Made by a program: the position numbers and the translations under genes. DNA of 64,000 nt from Suillus spraguei (taxonomy: Eukaryota; Basidiomycota; Agaricomycetes; Boletales; Suillaceae), in assembly GCA_016800925.1 (NCBI GenBank), contig JABCPU010000050.1, forward strand, positions 124,001 to 188,000, in the 5' to 3' direction. The notes beneath the pieces were generated by a model. That model was not told the DNA's origin, ran no database searches, and saw nothing but the letters and a program-made list of their open reading frames with translations. Each line of letters opens with the position of its first letter. Position 1 is the first letter of the stretch. Below are positions 22,927 to 35,373 of the stretch, piece after piece.

Positions 22927-23297
22927 GTTTACCATCGACCTACCTATAATTTGTTTTCTTTGCATTTTTCTTCGCTTCATGCATGACTATTTTGTATTTC
23001 CTACATGTCAGTTTTTTCTATAAACTTTGCGACTGCATAAATCCGGGGCAAAGCCACGTGGTTGGTATAATGGACGTGATTTTCTTGATGTTTAGTTTTG
23101 ATTGTTCTTGTCCTCACGTCTGATTACCAGACTTCCAGTGCAGAGGGCAGCAGTGCGCGCGTCTCCTGCGCATGCTTTGGTTTTAAGATACTCAGAGGAT
23201 AATTCTTGGAGCGTTGCATAGTTCAGTCTACTGTTCTCACTGACATCCAGCGCCAATTTGTTCAGCGTCTGCACTGCAGAAACATAATTTCTGCGTA
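22927..23297. other. TOP2 3' region and next promoter
   Basis: Short non-coding gap with T-rich sequence after the TOP2 stop. No RNA gene or other element recognised. Confidence 0.5.
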
Positions 23298-26200
23298 ATG
23301 GATTCGCATCCCCGTCAACCGCCGCCTAGGCTCAGCATACCTCCAATGCTTGCCATGCAGCCTTTTGACGGCAGGCAACCTATGTTCTCACCTGTTCTTC
23401 CTACCGCTCTCCAGCATAGTTTTCATCCTCCACCCTACTTTATGAATGGTCCTCCCCTTCAAACACCTATGCAATCCTTTTTTTCTCACCAACCACCTCC
23501 TGCTCCCGCTCGTCCGACCTACGCGAATCACCAAGGACATGCAAGCATATCTCATTTTCCCGGTTACCCACCATCGAGTACCGTTCCCATGACTCCCTTG
23601 GGTTCTGCTTTTCCACCGCAGATAGGCCCGCCATTTGGACAGCCTTTCATTCCTCGGAATAGAAGAGCTCCAAGCGTTAGCATAGGTGGTCCGCCCAAGG
23701 CACCTCTCGGAGGACCAGGGCGTAAGCACAGTCCCTTGCCTCCTCCGCATGCTGCACCCACTCCAGCCCCAAAGGGTAAGAAGGTTGTCGTAAATATACC
23801 AGTGGAAACAATCTCTGGCGATGCCGGGGAAGTATCAACGCGTCCTTCATGGGCAAGAACACCAGTAGCTGCATTGAACCAGGAAGAGCCAGAGGTTATT
23901 GCGCCTGAGACAACTTCAATTGAACTCTATCCACCAGATTCATGGCGGCAAGACATCCCTGATACAGTGGACGTGTTTCTTCCCGGGAAGGTGCGCAAGC
24001 CTCAGCTTCTTCCCACAAACGATTGACTCTTCCACAGGCTGCATGGGACGCTATAAAAATGAATATTATCGAACAAAAACTCGAGAGGTTGGGTGTAGAA
24101 AGAGGTCAGGAGGTACCCTCCCAATACACGCCCCTCATGCACGTGCATCATCAGTATGTATCTTTTTCATCTTACATATTAATTCTCCTTATGACGTGTC
24201 TTGACTTGTCTAAGATTTCATCTCCTGCCGACCCGTCCCTGCTGCACTTCAAGTTGAATAAATTGCAACAGTCACAGACTGCATCTTCACTAAATTCTCT
24301 GTCGCACTCGCCTCAGCCACTGTTCAATTTGTCTCCCTCTCCACATCAACTTCCTCCTCGATTCCAAAATAGGCATGGTCACAGTCTGTCCCTTGCACAC
24401 CCTCCGCTCCACGAAAATTTTTACACTCCAAGCTCAGCATTCAATCCCTTTGGGCCGAACGCAGTCCTCGGCTCCGACAGCATCGAAACAAACTTCCCTG
24501 CCGAGCCATTCCCCGCTCCTATCGAAGGTATTCATGCTCCACAAGGCCGCGTCCCAGTTTCTGTTCCATCTCTTATTCCTCCCGGTATCTCTCGTGGAAG
24601 CAGTCGTCCTGATTTCATACGTGGGTTCGGCCTCGATATTCCGGAGGAGGAAGAACCTCTGGACGAAGAAGTACCCGCCGACACAGATGATAATGCTGTA
24701 ATTGATATGGAAGGACTTGATGGTCAGGATTCAGGGAGAGATGCGACAACGGTTGCGCTGAGCAGATTGCATTCGAGGCATGTGTCGCGACTGTCGGCTG
24801 CACTATCGTTACGGTCGGTCGGTGGCATCACAGAAGGTGCTATGTCTGAGGCTAAGTTGGTGCCCATCCGGAGCCCGGCTGGCAACCCAGGCATTGATGA
24901 CCTTGACAAAGAGGCGGTCGGAGAGTGGACGGGATCGGAGGATATGCATGCAGATAAAGAACAATCAGACGACGAGGTATGCATTACAATTTCTGCGCCA
25001 TTCACGCACCAGTTTGATAAACTTGAAGGAGAGCATTGGCGAGTGGTCTAATCCCTCAGACGAAGAGCGGGCTCGTCAAAATAGGGTGCAACGCCGTATT
25101 TTGCGCCAAAGGAAACATGAAGCTGAGAAACCCAGACGTCTCCCCAACTTTCCTGTTCCCCCGGGTGGTGGACTGGGCATGTCTTTGTGTGGTGACTACG
25201 ATATTGTCTCCAATCCAAGCGAGGAGGATCACCGAGGAGAACTTCATACAGCATTCCTTGGCGTAGATCCGGCAGATTTCCCAGTCAGACCATTATCGGC
25301 GTCTACAACTGGAAGGCGACCTCTCCCCCCTGTTCCTCACTCCCGTGGTCAATCAGGACAATACTCAGCCCATGACCCCGCCCTTGCTCATTCGCGCAAT
25401 GTCTCTGAACAGTTCGACGTCGTCCGCAATGAAGTATCGGCTCCCATCCCACAGTCGTCTTCATTCGGAGCGCTCAACCCACACGCGAAGCCTTTCGTGT
25501 TTGGTTCAGCCAGGCAGTCTGGCTCGTGGTCCCTCGAGGCGGCACCGCTGCAGATTCCCGTTCTTAGCCATACACGTATTCCGTCCCTAGGAAAGCCACT
25601 CAATGCGGCTGCACAAGAGTTCAAGCCCACAGGGTTCACATTCCGTCCGCCACCTGGGGTGCCTCGTATGACCTTCCCCGCACCTGAGCCTTCGCGACCT
25701 CTACCAATCCCGCCGGCACGTGCTCAACAAGGACGGGAGAAAAGGCAGCGTCGTGGATCCCGCTCATCATTTAGTGAGAATGAGGATGATAGTGGCAAGG
25801 AGAACATGGCATCATTTAGATTCCCTGCATTAGGCGAGACTCCGCGCAGCCGTCGTTCTGCTCCTACATCGCCATGGACGTTGGGATCGAGAGATTTCAA
25901 TACGAGTGATGGGCCACTGCAACCTCTCACGTTTTCTGGGTTTTCCACTCTCGCCTTGCCGATGAAGATGGAGTTCAAGAGATTGAAATACCTGGACATG
26001 CACAGACGGTCGGCGAGTTTGAATCACCCCGGAACGATGACTTCCTTGGCATTCCAAGCACGTTCCCATCTATTGCACCTACTAGGCCGAAACGCGCGCC
26101 TATTCCGTTGGATTTCAAGAATCCTACTCCCAGCAACACACTACCTGCTGGTGTCTTCAAAGCTCTGGTGGGTGATGAAAAAACTCGCCGTACTGTGCGC

Positions 26201-29195
26201 TCTCGGCTGAATTCCCGCGAGCACTCGCAACGGCCGTCCCTAGACGATCTTGCAGCGCCCGCCATCTCGATGTTACAGCAACGTTCACAATCGCGGCTTG
26301 TCACTGACCCTGGACTTCAACGACAAACGTTCGAGTCTCCTGACATATTTACGCCTGCTATCAAGCGTCGCTCGTCGTTACCTGCATTGCATAGTGCTCA
26401 TAACTCCCATACCTCGGAGCTTTCGAATGTTTCTATTCCTGCCCTCAACCTCACGAAGCGTCTTGAGGCGCAAGCTTTAGAAGATAAGATTGAGGCATTA
26501 TTAACCGAGAAATTCAAAACACTCAGCGCTGAGCTCACCCGGGCCAGAACGTCGACAAGTGGACCGTCCATCAGCCCTGCCACAGAAGATATGATCACAG
26601 AGGTTGTTGGCTTATTCCGTACCCAGCTTCAGGAGTCTGCTGCTCGTGGTCTCGACGACAGCCAGATGGATGCCCGTGGCGAACTGGACCTTGCGGTCAT
26701 CCGCGATGTGGTGCAGCGAGGTAATGCAGAGGGTCTACTGTTGATGCAGACAGAGCTGCGTGAGCTCGTGGATCGCATCGAGCAAGCTGGACCTGCGGGA
26801 TCAACAAATGTTGTTGCCACTCTGGAAGTATTGAAGAAGAACATGCAGGTCATTCTTGACGACATTAGGCAGCTCTCGTCACAAATCGACAAACACTCTG
26901 GTCCTTTTGCAGACAAACCCGAACGGCTATCCTGATTGGTGATATCATGGCTGCTCTGAAACCCACCTTCAAGGCCCTGCGACCTGAAGCTGTTGACTAT
27001 AATGTCCTCACCGCTCAGCTCAGTCAAGCCGTCAAGCCAAACATCGAGCAGCTGATTGACCTCGCAGCCGACAAACGGGAGACCGCCGGGTTGATCGTGG
27101 ACAGTATTATACCTCTGCTGCCCAAGGTGGCGCTAGATACTGATGAGGTGATTGCCCAAATCACTGCTGAAGTTCGCCGTGTCATTGGCCCCATCGACAC
27201 GCATGAAATCAAGGAACAAGTGGCTGATCTAGTAGTGGAACGTCTGGACTCTCGTCTTGCTGTCCGCGACAAGGCCTTCAACATTGAAGTAGTTTCAGGC
27301 AAAATCACAGAGGGAGTCTCTGACCTGCTCCACTCGATCAATGATGTGGTTCCCAAGTTAGATGTCCTGGGTGAGGCTCAGCAACTCATAGCCCAAAAGA
27401 GCGACGAAATTACCTCGAAACACACTGATCTCCACGTCGTTGTCGCCAGCTTCTCTGCTCAACTTGATGATATCAAGTGCGCTATGCAGTCGGGTAGTCA
27501 AGAATTGCAAGCCCAAGCGTCGTCGCAGAACAATGAAGAAATTCTATCGGCTATTCACCGGTTGGAGGTTGCCGTTAACTCCCTGGTTAGCACCCATTTG
27601 CCCTCTTCGACACAAAACGACGAGCTTTTCTTGATGCACAAGTCCCTCCGCGAGGATCTTTCTGAACGTATGAACGCGCTACCTCAGGCGTTGCATGTAG
27701 CCGTCAACGTTCTTCAAACTGCTCACGCTGAGTTCGCAGTCTCTAGAGACGCTTCGAAAAGAGACCAAGAAGAGATCCGTAAACTCAAGGCAGCGAATAC
27801 TGAACACCAGGCACAGGTGGCAAAGGCTCGTGGAGCCCATGGCCAAGTTCGGGTGGAGAAAGACAACCTTGCCGAACGCCTCAAGGATGTTGAATCTGAG
27901 AGAGATAAACTCCGTGCCCAGGTCGAAGAACTTCATAGTACTATCAAAACCCAGAACGCAGACATTGCTGCCGTCGGGTCACGGAATTCTGAACTAGAGG
28001 GAGCGCTCTCCCAAAGCCTTGCACGCCTCAAAGCTTCGGATATTGCAACACATAGCAATCAGGAACGCATTGGCGAGTTGGAGAAGGCGAACAAGGAAGC
28101 ATCGATTGAACAAGCTAATCTCAATTCCAAGGTACATCGCTCTTTTTGTTGACATCGTTGGTTGTCTGATGGCATGTCAGGTTGGGGAATTGGACGCATC
28201 AGTGAAGCTTGTGACGCATGAGAAGGCCTTGGCCGTGCATACCCTTCAACTGCTCCAGAAAGAGCACGAGCATCTGCTTTCACAACAGAGTCATTGGGAC
28301 GACCTCCATCGCGCAGCTGAGCAAATTGACCTGCTCACTACCCTTATGAACCAGGCTGGCAATGAAGAACTTAAGGAACTCCGACACACGAGTCGTATCC
28401 TCGAAAGCGAGCATGCAGCGCTTCAAAAGCGTTTCAGGGAACAAGAGCACAAAATTTCCAACGCCGAACGCACCGCAACCGCCGCCAGACAGAACTTGAC
28501 CCAAGCCCAACAGCGATCCTCTGAGTGGGAGAATCGCGCGAAAGAGTATCAGGGTGACTTGGAGATGACACGTGCTAAGCTCGACGAGTTAGAGCAAGCC
28601 CATGCTCAACTTGATGCGGATTATTCCTTTGCAAAGCTTCAACTGGAAGAAAAGGAAGCAGAAGACCGCTTGGTTAAGGTGGGAATTAGTAGTCCCGTGT
28701 GCTACATCCTGATTGACATCTAACCTGCAGGACCGAGAGCAACAGTTACGCGATCAGGTTGCAAACTTTGAAGCTCAAGTTGCTCGGCTTGAGACTGACC
28801 TTTCGAAGGCCAAGGCGCCCCCAGCCTCATCTATGGTGTCCTCATATATCAAAATTGGGCATGCAGAGTCTCCCCCTCGTCCTGATTCGCGCTCAAGTAC
28901 CATCTTTTCTGGGGATAGATCAAGTACACCAGTAGCGCAGATGAATGGCTCTCACCTACCTCGTAACGATACTCCTCCTAAATCATCTCCATCCGTTCGG
29001 GACTCAATGCATGCACCACGTAGATTACCCCAGCTCAGTTCTGTAGTGCCTGCCACTCCTCAGCCCAGGCGACCCATCGGATCATATCGACCTCAATCTG
29101 TGGTCTCGATCACTTCTCAATACTCGCGGTCAGTCGCATCCCCGACGCCAAGTACAGTTTCAATCACACCGGACGACGATGGCTGGTACTCGTAA
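23298..29195 (+). CDS. large Pro-rich and coiled-coil protein, uncharacterised; two apparent base deletions
   Basis: I do not recognise a named family. The N-terminal third is Pro/Gln/Ser-rich (MDSHPRQPPPRLSIPPMLAM...) with YPPDSWRQDIPD and AAWDAIKMNIIEQKLERLG, then acidic stretches. The middle has Ser/Arg/Pro-rich disorder (SRSSFSENEDDSGKENMASF) and DLAAPAISMLQQRSQ. The last 1,000 or so residues are a long heptad-type coiled coil (for example ELKELRHTSRILESEHAALQ) ending in a Ser-rich tail finishing DDDGWYS. Introns at about 23991-24038, 24155-24216, 24976-25029, 28132-28180 and 28679-28730. The frame moves by one base near 25955 and near 26929. In both places a single base absent from a short homopolymer (TT, CCC) accounts for it. 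Total about 1,850 aa if continuous. The layout suggests a cytoskeletal, spindle-pole or polarity scaffold, but that is inference only. Confidence 0.75.
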
Positions 29196-29614
29196 TTTGT
29201 TCGACACTGTCCGCATTTGCTCATTTCGACCTCATGATATCCTGATCTAATCAATGGCCTTGCTGTTTAGTTTTGCCGCATTTTCCTTTCTATATATTCA
29301 TTCATTTCATATATGGTACTGACATTGGATCCATCGTCGTATATATACCCTTCAATTTTGGCTACAGGTACAATCCAACGGATGCGCATTATGTTACAAC
29401 TGCGTGGGATAAGATGTAAATGTGATGGTGGGTGAAGACACAAGCAAAGCAAGAGCAGACAATCGTCAGGATGAAAAAGTATATGTCAGATCAACGCTAT
29501 CCTGCCGTGGGCGGCCATATCCAAGTTTGCACTGCATCTATAGCTTCAGAAGAATGATCTCGAGGGATCCTATCAGCAGTATCAGTAGAGATCATGCAGG
29601 GATGTGAGATGGCA
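29196..29614. other. convergent 3' intergenic region
   Basis: Lies between two converging genes. AT-rich, with no gene seen. Small open frames on both strands lack motifs. Confidence 0.5.
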
Positions 29615-31242
29615 TTACTTGAGTTTAGGCTCCCACCGTCTGTCGTGTCTCTCGAAGTAGCGAGGAACAAATTTCTCGCCGCTCTCCTCTCGCTTGCGGC
29701 GCAGTTCACGTTGGGCGTCTTCCACTGCGCTTTTTGCTTCCGTGGCACGTTCCATATTCCTTTCCTCGATAGCCTGCGTAAGGTCTTTCCATAGACTGCG
29801 CATCCGGGTACCATCATGAGCCATGTGTCTAACTAGTCAAATAAAACACATTCACCGGCGTGATTCGTATGGTTCCTGTTGTTCTATATCCGGTACATAT
29901 TTCGGTGCTACGTTTTGTCCATCTTTCGCAGCATCAAATAGCACGCGTTTGCTTCCACTCTGTGACTAGATCAGGAAGCTTCTAGTGAGAAGACAGTTCT
30001 TTGGCGAACCTTAATACTCTTAAATTCCATGACGTGACTCCACCGCCCTGATACCTCGCCTGTGTCTGAGTTTCCTCGGCGTACACGACCAGCTATTGCA
30101 TTATATGTTCCAGAGAAGAAGCCCTGAGACAGAGTTAGACAACAATCATCTAGAGCGCCGCGCAGTCACCTTCGTCTTGAACTCCAAATCACAGAAGAGT
30201 CTGTTCTTCTCGTTCTTCACTACACACGTATCACCTAGCTCCAGTACCATCTTGCCAAATAGAATCCCCCTTGCATACATATTAGGCATCGTTACCACGT
30301 ACTCTGCCATGCAAGTCAGTAATCCCATGTCTGTGCATGCGCACGAACTACACACCGCCATCATCTGGGACACCCATAAGTGTGATTCTGTTCTCACCCT
30401 CCATGGTGGTAGAGACGCTATTGCCAAGGAATTTAGACTTTGGTCTGAGCTCCCCGATGATGCAGACACGATTTGCAGGTGAAATGTAGAAGAATGCGGA
30501 GATAGGTGGGTGGTGTGACACTGAAGAATGGAGTGGTGAGCGCCAGCATGCATTCGTCGGCTGCACAAGCGACGTACCTTGCTCAGCGACAAAGAAACCT
30601 TGTGTATTATTTGGGTAGTCATATCTACAGCGGAAGAATTCTCCAAGAACGGGGTTATACCTGCGCTCGCTGACCAAGGGCTGCTGATGCGAAATGGGTG
30701 AGGACTTACGGTTTCTTTACGCCCTTTGGTTTGATATGCCATCCAGCGAGGTAGTACTGAAGGATGCGAGTGAATCGCTCTTCTGGGTCGACGCACTTCT
30801 CAGCACTGGGCAAGGGGTTACACCTGAGATCGGGAGAGGTAACGGTGTACTCGCCCGAATATGAGATCCGGGTGCGACATGAAGTCTGTGATGCGTTCAA
30901 GCATACTCCGGGGCTCAAGCACAAACGTAGGAAAGGTTACTTTCGACAAATCCATCCCAACTCTTGTCTAGGTGTCAGAACCGACACCTTGACACGCAAC
31001 ACACAGCACGCACCTGAGCTGAGATATCAGCGAAAGAATGACAGACCCCTCATTTTCGTCTCTATACTCAGAATCAGTATCCAGGTAAATCATGGGTCTA
31101 TGTAAGAATGAGTAAGTAAAGGAAGAATGACGAACAAGATTGAAGTGTCGTCAGGTTCTGTGTCTTCTGGCGCCCTATCGTCCACGGAGAGACCGCGTGC
31201 CCTCTTGATATGGGAGCCAGCCTGGCTGAAAAGGCCCATCAT
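29615..31242 (-). CDS. KES1: oxysterol-binding protein homologue (Kes1/Osh4 type)
   Basis: Lipid-transfer protein exchanging sterol and PI4P at Golgi and ER contacts. Minus strand from the ATG at 31242 ([18 protein letters not shown]). Spliced exons encode [20 protein letters not shown], then [40 protein letters not shown], the family signature [17 protein letters not shown] (split by an intron), [39 protein letters not shown], and the end [19 protein letters not shown]. There is no PH or ankyrin domain, so this is the short Kes1/Osh4-6 class. Up to nine introns; exact borders near the N-terminus are less certain. An alternative start 48 codons upstream is in frame but Ser-rich and unlike the family. 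It converges on the coiled-coil gene. Confidence 0.9.
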
Positions 31243-31604
31243 GGTCGATTGACACGAAATACTAGACGCTGACTGAGAACGTGAGGGCTGTGAGCCTTGC
31301 TGTGTTCCTGATTTATTGCGTTTGATATGGCTGGCTCGGAAATGATGGCCTGACCGCAAAAACGATGATGATGAAACACGCGTCAATTAACTTGTTGCCG
31401 AACTGGAAGTTGATACTAAGTAGTGGCGATAGGGTAAGTCACAGCAAAATTGTCAACACGCTCAACATTGCTTATCAGATTTACCAAAACTCGTAAATCG
31501 ACTTCACCATTAAAAGTGATAGCCTGAAGCACAGCTACATACACAATTACCGTGCATCACATAAAAACTAGATGGACATTCCCATGAGAAGCACAGTTGC
31601 ACTA
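31243..31604. other. intergenic region between two minus-strand genes
   Basis: Contains the promoter of the oxysterol-binding gene and the 3' flank of the helicase gene. Nothing else recognised. Confidence 0.45.
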
Positions 31605-34044
31605 CTAAAACACTATCTTCGTTGGCGCAGCAGTGATATCATCTCGGAAGAAAGCTCCGTATGCCGCGTGCCCTTTCTTCTTGATTGTCATCGGGAACTG
31701 TTTCAGATTGTCTGCCTGCGTATCGAACCCGCCTTCGCGGAGTACGCGTGCAAGCTCGCCGGCCAATGCTCGCTCGTGGTTTTCTCCAGTGAAAAAGGTA
31801 ATAGATTTACCGGAGCGTTCACCGCGACCTGAGTAGATTGGACTTGTCAGACTATGCATCACAAAAAATTTAATCAATACACACCTGTACGTCCGATTCG
31901 GTGAATGTAATCTTCAAGTGTCAGCGGAAAGGTGTAATTTATCACGGCTCCAACATTGGGAATGTCTAGTCCTCGTGCAGCAACATCTGTGGCCACCAGT
32001 AAACCCGTCTCCCCGGTTTTGAATTTTTCGAGTGCGTCCATGCGTGCAGTCTGTGACATGTCTCCATGCAATGCGCCGACGTCATAACCTGCCCGCCTCA
32101 GTGATTGCTCAATACGCGTCGCCTCTTTCTTGTAGAGTGCAAAAATCAGGATGCGCGCCTCATCGGAGCCTTTGCGTGACGTTTTCTTGTGTGACAAATC
32201 TTTGAGGCGTTTGAGAAGTCGATTGCTACTGAATAGTGAGGCAACGTTAATGAAAGGGCCAAGATGGACAAACTCTTTTTCACGGGGGTCATCAAATACT
32301 TCAACAACTTGCTCAACGCGACTATTTGCTGTGAGATCATCGCTTCCAACCGTAACCCGAACAGGATTATGCTGGAAAGAACTCGCCAATCGACGGACAG
32401 CTTCAGGCCATGTTGCACTGACTGAGATTCGAATTAATAATAATTGGAAACGCAAAATAGAACGGAGGTGCTCACACATCATGGTCTGGCGCCCCTCCCC
32501 TTGAATAGTATATGAAATAATTTTGGTGATATCATTTTCAAATCCCTTATCCAGCATTCGATCAGCCTCATCTAGCACGAGATAATTCACTCTGCATAAT
32601 CCCAAGCAATACCTGAGATGTCGACGTCCCGTTGATCAATAACAAGCTCACCTGCTCAGGTCGCAGACACCATCGTGGACTAAGTCGATTATGCGTCCGG
32701 GCGTTCCTACAACAATTCTAGTGATCTTTCCATCCACATTTCCATTTGTCAGCGCTTTAACCTGTGGGTCCTTCGGGACACCACCGAACACCGCGACGCT
32801 AGCAATGCCAAACGGTGCGCCCAGCGCAGAGAGTGCGTCGTGAGTCTGAATCGCAAGCTCACGTGTCGGGGCGACAACAAGTACAGAGATTGTGCTTTCT
32901 TTCTTTTTGGTTTTTTTAGACAAAGCTACAAGCTGTGCCAGGGCAGGTATGCCAAATGCTAGAGTCTTCCCACTGTATCCAGACATGAGCGTTAGGGTGC
33001 AATGGCATGTAAAACTGCAAATTGTACCTTCCTGTCTCCGCGATACCCACTACGTCCTTCCCTTTGAGCGCAGGCGGCCATGTACATGCCTGTATCGGAG
33101 TAGGCTCATTGAAGCCAGTCAATGCGCCTCGTAGGCCATCTGGTATATTGAGTTGGTCGAACGATATTACAGGTACAACGGCATCGCTGTTCGTCTGAGT
33201 ACTGATGGTGATGCTGTGCTTTGCAAGAAAGGCTTCTGCTTCGGTAGGAGAACACAGTTTTGTTGAGGGCTGTAAGGATGGGGTAGCTGACAAGGGTTGT
33301 TGAGAAGTTACTGCAGCATTAGCAGAGGGAATTTCGGCTTCGCCATCGTGCTTTTTCTTTTTGTGCTTCTTGGGGGGGCTAGGTTTGTCCACCAACTCTA
33401 TTTCTTGTGCACCATCCCGCTTGCGCTTTTTGTGCTTTTTCGAGGTTCTTTCACCATCTAGTGTTAGGTTTGTAAGGACGGAGGAACAACCGAGTGTACA
33501 TTGATACTGATTGATCTCACCAGGAATTGAATCCACATCACCCGAGGCTTCGGCATTTTTGTGCTTCTTCTTCTTTGTCTTGTCCTTGGACTCTAGGTGT
33601 GATATCACTCATAAATTTGAGCGGCTGACGAAAGTATGCTAACCATCAACAGCAATCTCAATCGCAGGCTCCTCGACATTAGAAGCCGACTTGACTGACT
33701 TTTTCTTGTTCTTGACACGTCCTATGGTAAATGGTTAATTGTACTGTTCAAGACATGATGCATCCAGGACACATGCCTTGTGGAGGATCTACATCCATCT
33801 TAGCATCCTCGGAGGCAGCAGTAATGACCTCTGGATCAGGATTTTCCTCGAGTTTCTTCTTGTCTTTTTTGTCCTTCTTTTCGGCTGGCTTGTCTTGACT
33901 GGTCAGGAGGGGTGCAGGCTGTAATGAACTACGCAGACCTCTGGGCTCATCACTGGCAGGATCGACAGTCCTTTTGGTCTTTTTCTGCTTCTTGTCCTTC
34001 TTGGACCTTGTGGGCTCTTCCTGGGGTATCATATGGTTGGACAT
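31605..34044 (-). CDS. DBP3: DEAD-box RNA helicase (Dbp3 type)
   Basis: ATP-dependent RNA helicase, probably nucleolar and acting in 60S pre-rRNA processing. From ATG at 34044 it has a long Lys-rich N-terminus with [14 protein letters not shown] blocks that look like nucleolar signals, typical of Dbp3. Helicase motifs in order: Q motif [14 protein letters not shown], motif I AETGSGKT (split by an intron), Ia [42 protein letters not shown] (intron inside), [32 protein letters not shown], and [11 protein letters not shown]. The C-terminus is [19 protein letters not shown]. The long Lys-rich N-terminus and the short tail favour Dbp3 over other DEAD proteins. Its start faces Yif1 across 169 bp. 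Confidence 0.9.
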
Positions 34045-34213
34045 AGTCCTGTCTAGATCTATGTGTCTATGGAAGCAGACGAAGAGAGCTGGTGATTTTG
34101 TATCCCACGCCTGACTGCCAAAAACTTAAACCTGAACAGGGTATTAGCTGGTAGTAGTGTTTCGGCTTTCTCCATCGCACCCTTCTTGTGGTCATAGACT
34201 AGTGATACCTGCG
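34045..34213. promoter_or_regulatory. shared divergent promoter, DBP3-like and YIF1-like
   Basis: Only 169 bp separate the two divergent start codons, so both core promoters must lie here or overlap. No clear TATA element is visible. Confidence 0.6.
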
Positions 34214-35373
34214 ATGTACCACTCACGTTCACCCCCGCCTCTTCAGCACCCGGTTCCGACCCACCCAGCTTTCATACCGGAGCCACCTTCGACACCAGCT
34301 TCACCCGAAGGCTATCAACGCTTCGTCAGTTCACCACCGAACCAACAGTATGCCGCACGAACTCAATACAATCCACCATTTCAACCAATCCCGAATCCTC
34401 AACACCAACACATTCCCGACTTTGCGGCATGGGGTATGAATGACAGTACCGCTCAGTTCGGAATGCACTTGGGGCAAACGGCTGTTGCTGCCGGTCAAGA
34501 CTATGTTCAAAAGAACGTACGTACTCTTACTTTCTTTTTATTTACTTGCTCACCATAAATAGTTCGCCGGTTTGATACCAGTCAGTATCCTCAAACAATA
34601 CTTCAATGTTTCGAACTCCTACGTCATACGTAAAATCAAGCTCATCATATTTCCTTGGCGTCATAAACCATGGACAAGAAAAACTCGTCGCACGGAGGCT
34701 GGCCACACGGAATGGCAGCCTCCTCGCGACGATATCAACAGTCCTGACTTGTACATACCTCGTGTGTATTTTTTCTTCTCACTTCATCCCTTCTTATTTG
34801 TCGTGCAGTCATGGCACTTGTCACCTACATCCTTATAGCCGCCCTTCAAACAGGCATTCAAGAACGTTTTCATCCCCAAATCCTCGGCGCAAGTGCTACA
34901 CGCGCTCTTCTTGTCGTCCTACTTGACTTTCTCTTTGTCCAGTGTGGCTACTACATCCTTAATATCCAAGGTACAGGTCAAGTTGTAGATTTGATCGCTT
35001 ATGGAGGGTACAAGTTTGTCGGGTGAGTCCGCTCTTTGCATCCTTTTCACATTGTTGCTCACTCAAGCCAGCGTCATCCTAACAATTTTCGCGGGTCTCT
35101 TCAGTCTAGGCCCAACCATTTACGTCCTCGTATTTGTTTATGCGTTTACCGCAAATGCATTGTTTATGGTATGTCCTGTCCTATGACACACATTCACTAC
35201 TGACACTCGTACTTGCACTCATGTAGCTCCGCTCCCTCCGGTCAGTGGTCCTTCCCGACTCACCCACCAACATAGGCACTGTCAACCCCGCATTGCGCAA
35301 ACGCCGCATCACGTTTTTGTTTCTGGAGGCTGTCCTACAGGTAATCTACATGGGTGTTTTGGTAAGGGTGTGA
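34214..35373 (+). CDS. YIF1: Yif1 family Golgi membrane protein
   Basis: Yif1 is a multi-spanning protein that pairs with Yip1 and works in COPII vesicle fusion between ER and Golgi. The start MYHSRSPPPLQHPVPTHPAF leads to a Pro-rich cytosolic segment, then GMHLGQTAVAAGQDYVQKN, SILKQYFNVSNSYVIRKI, FPWRHKPWTRK and EWQPPRDDINSPDLYIP, all strong Yif1 hallmarks. About five hydrophobic segments follow (MALVTYILIAALQTGI, ALLVVLLDFLFVQCGYYIL, VILTIFAGLFSLGPTIYVLV). The last exon ends LEAVLQVIYMGVLVRV. An in-frame ATG at 34157 is possible, but the later one matches family length better. Introns interrupt the TM region. TRAPP subunit Trs33, in the same trafficking route, lies 21 kb away, probably by chance. 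Confidence 0.9.

Noticed and set aside
30146..30796. 216-codon minus-strand frame in the oxysterol-binding gene
   Set aside because: Reads through introns of the spliced gene; only part is real coding sequence.
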